Source of the DNA: Sipunculus nudus
Lineage: Eukaryota > Annelida > Sipuncula > Golfingiida > Sipunculidae
Direction of reading: 5' to 3'
NCBI GenBank assembly: GCA_026874595.1
Contig: CM049315.1
Location: 16,823,664-16,887,663 of the forward strand
Length of the DNA stretch: 64,000 nucleotides
In this document: piece by piece, positions 57,765 through 64,000 of the stretch
How positions within the stretch are numbered: the stretch's first letter is position 1
Layout of the letters: each line of letters starts with the position of its first letter
Notes under the pieces: model-generated
The model's input: the letters and a program-made list of their open reading frames with translations, nothing else
What the model was told of the DNA's origin: nothing
Database searches by the model: none
Position numbers and translations under genes: made by a program

Positions 57765-58745
57765 TACTTGGCGTTTCACTGAGACCTGACTTCTTCGATC
57801 TCAGGAAATTATTTGACATCATCAGTCATGACATTCTTTGAGAAAAAAAATAAAACATTATGGTTTTAAAGGTTAATAAAATTAATTAATCATTTATACA
57901 ACAATTTATCTTTCAGATAGATCCCATGCCACGCTACTACATTATCACGAAGAAAAGTGGGTCATGGAATACCAAGAATCTTCTATATTTTAAAATATAG
58001 TTGTTAATATTATTACCGGAAACACTGACAACTGACAATGTATCTTTTTCGTGGATGTTATCATCCATAATACAAGTGATGATCGTAACAAAGCAGGACA
58101 GAACTTTCAACACAGGCTTACTACTTTAACTAAATGGTTTTATGATAATAAAACTTTCTATCATTGAAAACATCATCTTTATATTGAGATCCCGTTCCAT
58201 ATGCATGGAGATCTGTTACCTTTAATCAGCCCATAAAATTTCTAACAATGTCACGTATTTGGAGTTAATGCCTAATAATATACCTATTGTTCTACTTTTT
58301 TAATTTATGAGAACGATATCTATGAACAATTTTTCGTGAATGACTTTGATTTTGAATTTACCATTTTAATATTAAGAAAAACACAGTCTTACCAGGGGTT
58401 GTAATAAAATTAAATGCTTCTTTAAGTAGCTATTCTCGCAAAACAAAACGAACCACAGCAAATACAATATACCTGAAATTTACAAATGTACAACAGACCT
58501 TTTGTATGTCTGTTGCTTAATAGGTATATCTAATATGGACACATCATGTAGAACATGTATCCTTATGGCTCACTTACTAAGTACGTGTCCTCGAGGCACC
58601 GCTTTGAAAAAGCACAATGGCCGGATTAAGCCACATATTGACTATACATTCGGCCTTACAATCTGGGGAAATAGCCCTTCCTCCTGTTCGACTATAATAC
58701 AACAATTTGAAATCGAGCCGCACGTATTGGATGTCACAATTTAAT
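57765..58745 (+). pseudogene. Decayed CR1-like LINE fragment (plus strand)
   Basis: Frameshifted translation reads FFDLRKLFDIISHDIL (motif A region), then LPETLTTDNVSF, NGFMIIKLS and finally RIKPHIDYTFGLTIWGNSPS in frame 58502-58744, typical of the RT thumb/C-terminus in CR1-type elements. It abuts the oppositely oriented LINE at 55496-57760. Confidence 0.75.
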
Positions 58746-58936
58746 CATAACTAAATATTTGCATTTAAAACAATGCAAATACAAATTCTGCTTTGTTGTG
58801 AGGAAGGCAACACAGAGTTCAAAGGCATTTACCTTTGTACTTGAGTATATATAACCATATTTCCATTTTCATTTGCATGTATTCATTGAAGTTTTGCATT
58901 AAAATGCAGCGACACGATTTTTTAATCCACCCTTGG

Positions 58937-58945
58937 AGAGAGAGA

Positions 58946-58980
<35 letters not shown>

Positions 58981-58981
58981 C
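58937..58981. repeat. (GA)n microsatellite
   Basis: About 45 bp of GA repeat with one GATA interruption. Confidence 0.9.
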
Positions 58982-58984
58982 GGC

Positions 58985-60015
58985 TGTCATTTCCGAAAAT
59001 TAACTCATGTTCGTCCTTGTTCTTATTAACACCAGAAAACTAAAATGTCGTGAAAACTCCCCCCTCAACTAGCAGGGAATAACATCATGATTTCACGACA
59101 TTAATGATGTGTCCTCATTCTCGGTGGTTCTTGTGGCCCTTGTTGATATCACGGCTCTCTTTGCCACGAAACACGACTCGGTGGCTTAAATTAACTATAA
59201 AAGACGGGAGCCTTGGATAAATATATTGACCTGTAGGTGGCAGACTGTCGCTGCTCAGAAGGGCATGTGACTTTGGAAAACTTTGCGACAACAGATCAAT
59301 GGGAGGAGGGAGCATTCAAACCATTCGACATATATTCCATATAAAAATATTTGACTCGCTAAAGATTAAAAATACCTTTACCACACTGGCAGATTTATAT
59401 ATGCCTTACCCTATCATTATATAATACCAAATTTTCAATTTTTCTGAGCAACAAAGTCCTGTTTAAAAAAAACAGCTTCATCGTTTGCAAATAGAAGGCT
59501 CTTCATGGTCAAATGGTAACAACTGTTGAGAATGAACTTGAAATTATCTTTTATATTCACTCACATTTTGCTGCAAAATGACTCATAACCATTTACTTAT
59601 AATAATTAGATTAAATTATAAGTCCGTGCAAGGCGCATACATTTTGGAAAGCATCTGTGCCCTCATTAAAATGTCGAACTTTAAAAATATATCAAATATA
59701 CCATACATACTTATGCAGCTATATCACAATTATTGCATGAATATTAAATAATTAAACTGAATCGATCATATGTCGCCATTAAGCAGCAATCATTACAGAA
59801 GCGGGTACAGGGCGACATTTTGTAGCCCCACGACGAAATTTTTATATTAAACCTCCTTCCTAAAAAGGATCTTTAGGGTATTAGTTGGCCGAATTGGACC
59901 CCTCAACCTGCAACCTGCGGGTTTTCATATATACTGTGTGTGTGTAGGTGTGTGTATGTCTGTGTGTGCCGGAAGTTAATATTTGATGCATGACATTTAG
60001 AAAATACCCGAAGAT
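58985..60015. other. No recognised gene
   Basis: Only unsupported short frames; a (GT)n run sits at 59935-59968. Confidence 0.35.
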
Positions 60016-60020
60016 TTGTT

Positions 60021-60238
60021 ATGAGAGGATATTTGATATTTATTGTTTTATTGTATATTGCAGGGTTTTTTTTTTCTTTACACAACTGCACTCCCCATTA
60101 TCTGTATATGAACGGAGAGGTCCGTACTATTCGATGTTCGCAAGAAGTCATGTTTTCCCGTGGGGTTCTTCGAAGTGCCTTGTGCGATAAGGGAATGCTA
60201 GAGGTGTATCCAAGGACAGTTTACAGATTAACACCCAG
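60021..60238 (+). CDS. Possible exon of an unrecognised gene
   Basis: From ATG 60021 the frame begins with a hydrophobic stretch (MRGYLIFIVLLYIAGFFFSL, signal-peptide-like). It then reads GEVRTIRCSQEVMFSRGVLR and EVYPRTVYRLTP up to a good donor, CCCAG/GTAAAA at 60239. Alternatively the exon starts at an acceptor TATATTGCAG around 60062. The nearest downstream exon-like frame (60402-60585) is in a different phase, so the two cannot be joined simply. Function unknown. Confidence 0.3.
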
Positions 60239-60401
60239 GTAAAACATAATCCTTTCCATCTCATCAGTTTCTGTATCAGTGCGTCTGTCACTTCTTTAGG
60301 CTCGCGTCTGACGTCATCAGGGTGTTCTCGCCAAACCCCACCAACAATGCTAGAATAATATCTTCCCACAGAACGCTGATAAGATAACACGTCTATTGTT
60401 A

Positions 60402-60585
60402 GGTGAAGTTAAATGAAATTGAAGACCGGTTTTATGCGGCAGATATTGCTGAGAGTTTGAAGATTGAAAGGGGTCTTGGTCCTCCCAAACCACAACGAGG
60501 TTTCTACGTGACGCCCGGCGTTTCCCGCCAAAGTGAATCGGGCGAAATGATCGTCTGCTTCATGAAATCTGTTATGTCTTCCTAA
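60402..60585 (+). CDS. Possible terminal exon of an unrecognised gene
   Basis: After an acceptor-like TCTATTGTTAG the frame opens VKLNEIEDRFYAADIAESLK and continues KPQRGFYVTPGVSRQSESGE to a stop at 60583-60585. The composition looks coding-like rather than repeat-like, but no family is recognised. Phase 0 at its start conflicts with the phase-2 end of the candidate exon upstream. Confidence 0.3.
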
Positions 60586-60589
60586 CGAT

Positions 60590-61440
60590 TTGTAATGCCA
60601 GCAATGTCACACGCCATACACCAGGGTAGGGACATTCATGGCATTTATTAGTCACAAAATGCTGCCTGCATGGATAGCTGTGTATTTCAATGTGTATTAT
60701 ACAACCCTCGCATACACAATGTATACTTCAGTATACGCTTAAACATCATGACATGTTTATGGACACTAAAAGCCTGTTTATAGGCCTATAAATGAGAAAA
60801 GGTATATATAGTCTACACACAAATATTTTTTTTTATTTACTAAATATTATTTTAGGAATGTTTAGAATTTTCAAGTTAGCTATTCATAAATCTCTGGTCG
60901 TTATGTGATTCATTTCAAGCTCAATCGCGAATGAAAACTTCACGAATAAACATAAATTAAAAGGTTTCACAAAAAAAGTCTGTTTAGACTAGATGATAAA
61001 TGAAGTTTTTATGTATCTTTGCATGTTTTTGAATATATTATCGTCTTTTGCACAAACGCCATGCCCTGTCACCATGTATTCGTGGTAAAGGGTCTGATTG
61101 CAAACAATGAAGTAATAAGAGTTGGGAAAAATACACAAGACAAGCATAGAGTCGTTCGCTGAAGCAATCAATTAAATAAGCTGAATGTTGGAAACATTTG
61201 ATTTTTTTAATTAAATAGTTGTTTTTTAAGCACTCGTAAGTCTTTCATTGTTTCATGAAATAATTTCCGAATATACACAGGTAGGCCTATATCGTATAGA
61301 TACATGTATAGATATTACATAGATTTCCAGCTGTAAACCCATGCATACACCGTAGTTCGAACGTTAAAAGTATCAAGTAAATTCTGCCATGTCCGTCTAG
61401 AAACACATGTATCCTAAATTGTATTGTTAATTAAGCGATG
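60590..61440. other. No recognised gene
   Basis: AT-rich sequence, no element ends seen. Confidence 0.35.
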
Positions 61441-61442
61441 AC

Positions 61443-61640
61443 AGGGGCGGATCCAGGATTAAGGAAAAGGAGGGGTCCAACCCAGGAGGACTAATGACAA
61501 AGCCTATAAAAAATGGTCCACAGGTCTAAAAAAGGGGGGGGTCCAGGCCGAAAAAATTGGTCTGAAACACTTACAAAAAGCTTGCGGTTGCTGAAAAAAG
61601 GAGGGGGGGAGGGGTCCGGACCCCCTGGATCCTCTTCTGG
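61443..61640. mobile_element. GGATCC MITE-like element, copy 3
   Basis: Left end GACAGGGGCGGATCCAGGAT and right end CCCCCTGGATCCTC form an imperfect inverted repeat. Internal AAGCCTATAAAAAATGGTCC and GGTCCAGGCCGAAAAAATTG correspond to copies 1 and 2. This copy preserves the left terminus best. Confidence 0.65.
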
Positions 61641-62776
61641 ATGACACGTTGAAGGACTGCGTCTATAAGAAATATTCCAATGGCGTCATGACACCGTCTA
61701 GTACATCTACATCCCCGCTTATCACTGCACTCGGTGATCTCGCACAAACCCGACCACCGTCGGACCACGCCAAGTCGTGGGATGCCGGATGGGATGAATT
61801 ACTCAGGATAAGATAACGAAATCTGGATAACTTGAATTTTTAAAGGCTGACTCTGTGCACCGAGCTTCTTAACGTTGTTTTCTTGCTGCATTAGCTGCCA
61901 AAGCAGTCACTGATTGAAGTCTGATTCACTTAACTTTTCAATTAGAGCTACGTTGCTGCAGCATACAGCTGCAGACCTTGACTTGAGCGATCTTGCGGTG
62001 TCTATCCTTTCAACAGCTCAAGCTCGCACTCACTAAGCCTGTAAATTGTGCATATGCATTGACTGCTAGGGTGCACCACAAAGAATGTGGGTACCAGTAA
62101 TCCAAACCCTCAGTCATTATTATCATTATACCATATTTTATAGCACTCCTTTCATCCAATGAGTGCTTTAAAATGTACATTTCACATAAAATAAGGTCAA
62201 GGGGTGTAGACGTGATTTTTTAGAGTCCTGGAAAAAAACTTCTAAATATGCTTGATTATAACCTTTATTGAAGAAAAAAGTCACCAACATACCTTAAAAT
62301 TCATTGATAGGTGGACATTAAACCATCTGTTGTGCAAAAGCCTACTTGGAAAGCCTACTTGTTATATCCTGATTTACTTCATATTCGGAAATAATCCGGA
62401 AATTGTAACAGATGTGCTAAGTGGATATTCAAACAGTAAACAATCTGATCCAAATCTGAACACAACATGCGACAAGCCACCCCTCGTGTACGACCGATTA
62501 GCACTTAATGTAACATCACTGCTTCAATGTGCGATTCAGTATCTGTTACGAAGTCTGATTATTCTGAACTGAAGAAATCCTGTGACAAGGCACAGTCGGC
62601 CGTTTGTTAAAAGACATGGCGGCTCTTAAGAGAAATTATGTTAACACACAAGAAAACTTTACCGAATTCAAAACTGCTACGGTTAATACACAGTCATCGC
62701 CACGGGGTGAATAAAAAAAAAAAAAAAAAAAAAAAGTCAGTGAGAGACCTGGAGGCTGAGACTGACTCAATAATGT
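61641..62776. other. No recognised gene; A run at 62716-62735
   Basis: A 106-codon frame (62252-62572) has no recognisable motif. The A run of about 20 bp at 62716-62735 could be a retroposed tail but no matching body was identified. Confidence 0.35.
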
Positions 62777-63262
62777 TAAAGGGGCCAAATCACCTATAAA
62801 GCATGTTGAATTGACAAGAAAAATAAATTCTTCCCTTTAAAATAAATGTGTATATGCCAAAATATTGCCCTGAAACCGTTTGCTTACTCCCGTAAACGAG
62901 TGTTAAAAACAGTGGACCGGGCGCGATCACAGATGTCAACATAAACACAGCGCGTACTGGGCCACAACGTGTCAATTAAGAGATTCCTTGACTGACTTGG
63001 ACCAAAAAATGCAATATGTTCTCCCTGGCTGAAACATTGCGTGTTGCGGGTCACAATCGGACCTCCGGTCACGCGGCCTTGTTAGGGTAAAAGACCCACG
63101 TGGACTGTGTTTACCAACATGCAGAACAATAACAAGCTGTATAACTGCCGCATACGAGGTACTGAGTCTGTGTGCTTGAATGGTTTGCTGGAAAACTTTT
63201 GTATAAAGCAAAACTGAAATGATAGTGTCAAAAAATAGGCATAATGTTGCTCCTGATTATGT
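62777..63262 (-). mobile_element. CCAATCACCT element, right-half copy (inverted)
   Basis: Its reverse complement follows 33150-33624: TTGGTAAACACAGTCCACG, GAGGTCCGATTGTGA, TTGACACGTTGTGGC, ATCTGTGATCGCG and CAATATTTTGGCA all recur in order. The end AAAGGGGCCAAATCACCTAT matches the element terminus. Confidence 0.65.
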
Positions 63263-63589
63263 CCCTTTATTACAGACCAGCTCTATCACTCGTACTTTCG
63301 CGTTTCATGAGAGAGCAGTTGTTACAATATAGCTCTGATCAACCCGTCCTGACAGTTGTGCTCAATCAGACGTATCCTGGCGTAAGGCCGGACTTTAATC
63401 AAGCAAATGCAACAAACACAGAATGGGGCGCAGTGTTAGCGGTCCAGTTAAATCGTACAGATAAGAGGCGGTTAATATCCCAGTGTCTCGCCAGAAGGCA
63501 GTGAAGTAGACAATTCAATTTCGGACACTCCTGTTGGGGTCAACACTGGGCATAATGACCCAGACCTACAATCTGAACCTTAATAGAAA

Positions 63590-64000
63590 TAGAGGCCTCG
63601 GCCATTTCATATGAAGATCATGCCACCGATTGTAACCATGACGAAAGTAGGACAGGTGGATGTGAAACTCTAGAACGAGGTGCTAATGAACGCCAGAGAA
63701 ACAAGTGTCCTACGACTGAAAGTAATCATATAAATGTTGTGATTAGTCCACGCACAAATTACAATGATTGGGATCCTCTTGAATGTGAGTTTTACAATGG
63801 CAGTATAAGAAAGTCTGATCGTGGAACCGACACGAATTACCGAAACCTGTTCGACATGTACAGATATAATCGCCATTACTTCTATTGACACGGTGCTAAA
63901 ATCTGGTGTTCTTCCTCCGTTTTGCAGCGATCACAATCCAGTATATGCTAAATTTAATTTTAGGGTAAAAAAGTATAAAACGTTTGCTAGAAAAATCTAT
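63590..64000 (+). pseudogene. LINE endonuclease fragment running off the window
   Basis: From about 63805 the frame reads ESLIVEPTRITETCSTCTDI, then VLPPFCSDHNPVYAKFNF and KTFARKIY to the window edge. This matches the C-terminal part of the apurinic-like endonuclease of LINE ORF2 proteins, including the SDH catalytic motif. A stop precedes it in frame, and the upstream frame at 63600-63890 is shifted. The RT part, if present, lies beyond the window. Confidence 0.7.

Overview
This is a gene-poor, repeat-dense, AT-rich piece of a eukaryotic genome. Three things point to a marine invertebrate, most likely a bivalve mollusc: long (AT)n, (GA)n and (CT)n tracts; several decayed LINEs, tRNA-derived SINEs and MITE-like elements; and a SAM-like/HECT protein and an integrase-core protein of types expanded in bivalves, cnidarians and fish. 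The species assignment is inference. No search was run; everything comes from reading the bases and the translated frames.

Main result. Positions 27593-49706 look like one giant DNA transposon of about 22.1 kb. (1) Its ends are inverted repeats starting TACGGAAGCG, 47 of 48 unique bases matching, that continue into inverted arrays of a 21-bp unit (14 copies left, about 11 right). (2) It is flanked by the 6-bp direct repeat ATCAGC at 27587-27592 and 49707-49712. (3) A diverged, unoccupied copy of the target lies in the same window at 21520-21540: the sequence left of the element matches 20180-21519 and the sequence right of it continues at 21526-22030. (4) It encodes an intact two-exon integrase-core (DDE) protein on the minus strand (48540-49373 joined to 46589-46915, 386 aa). 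That gene starts 58 bp inside the right-hand array. TAC...GTA ends and a 6-bp duplication fit what I recall of the IS3EU superfamily. The same element carries an intact three-exon gene for a 681-aa SAM-like/HECT E3 ubiquitin ligase (30546-30570, 36030-36109, 39218-41158, plus strand), convergent with the transposase gene. It also holds a frameshifted METTL24-like methyltransferase exon and nested repeats. Introns of both intact genes hold the same tandem ~277-bp repeat in the same sense relative to transcription.

Second result. At 28949-29102 two 69-bp arms form a near-perfect inverted repeat. Each arm folds as a complete type I hammerhead ribozyme, so there is one on each strand. A third, damaged copy lies at 50364-50411. 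All sit beside (AT)n tracts in elements resembling metazoan retrozymes or Penelope-like LTRs.

Layout. 1-6360: decayed LINE and unrecognised sequence. 6785-7915: 27-bp minisatellite with ~159-bp higher-order units. 10370-12600: nested MITEs, short tandem repeats and a tRNA-derived SINE. 13935-15585: two copies of a second SINE. 18370-20062: LINE pieces. 19866-27592: a duplicated segment, whose second copy carries a 1.6-kb TIR transposon with an exon-like ORF. 27593-49706: the giant element. 49713-50165: the rest of the interrupted duplicate. 50240-53430: retrozyme remnant and a permuted copy of 22975-24245. 53840-55035: MITE and foldback pieces. 55496-58745: two opposed decayed LINEs. 58985-64000: mostly unrecognised, with a possible exon pair, two repeat copies and a LINE endonuclease fragment at the edge.

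The giant element can be read as a self-contained unit: arrays and TIRs as likely transposase-binding ends, one array doubling as the transposase promoter region, and a ubiquitin ligase as accessory or cargo gene.
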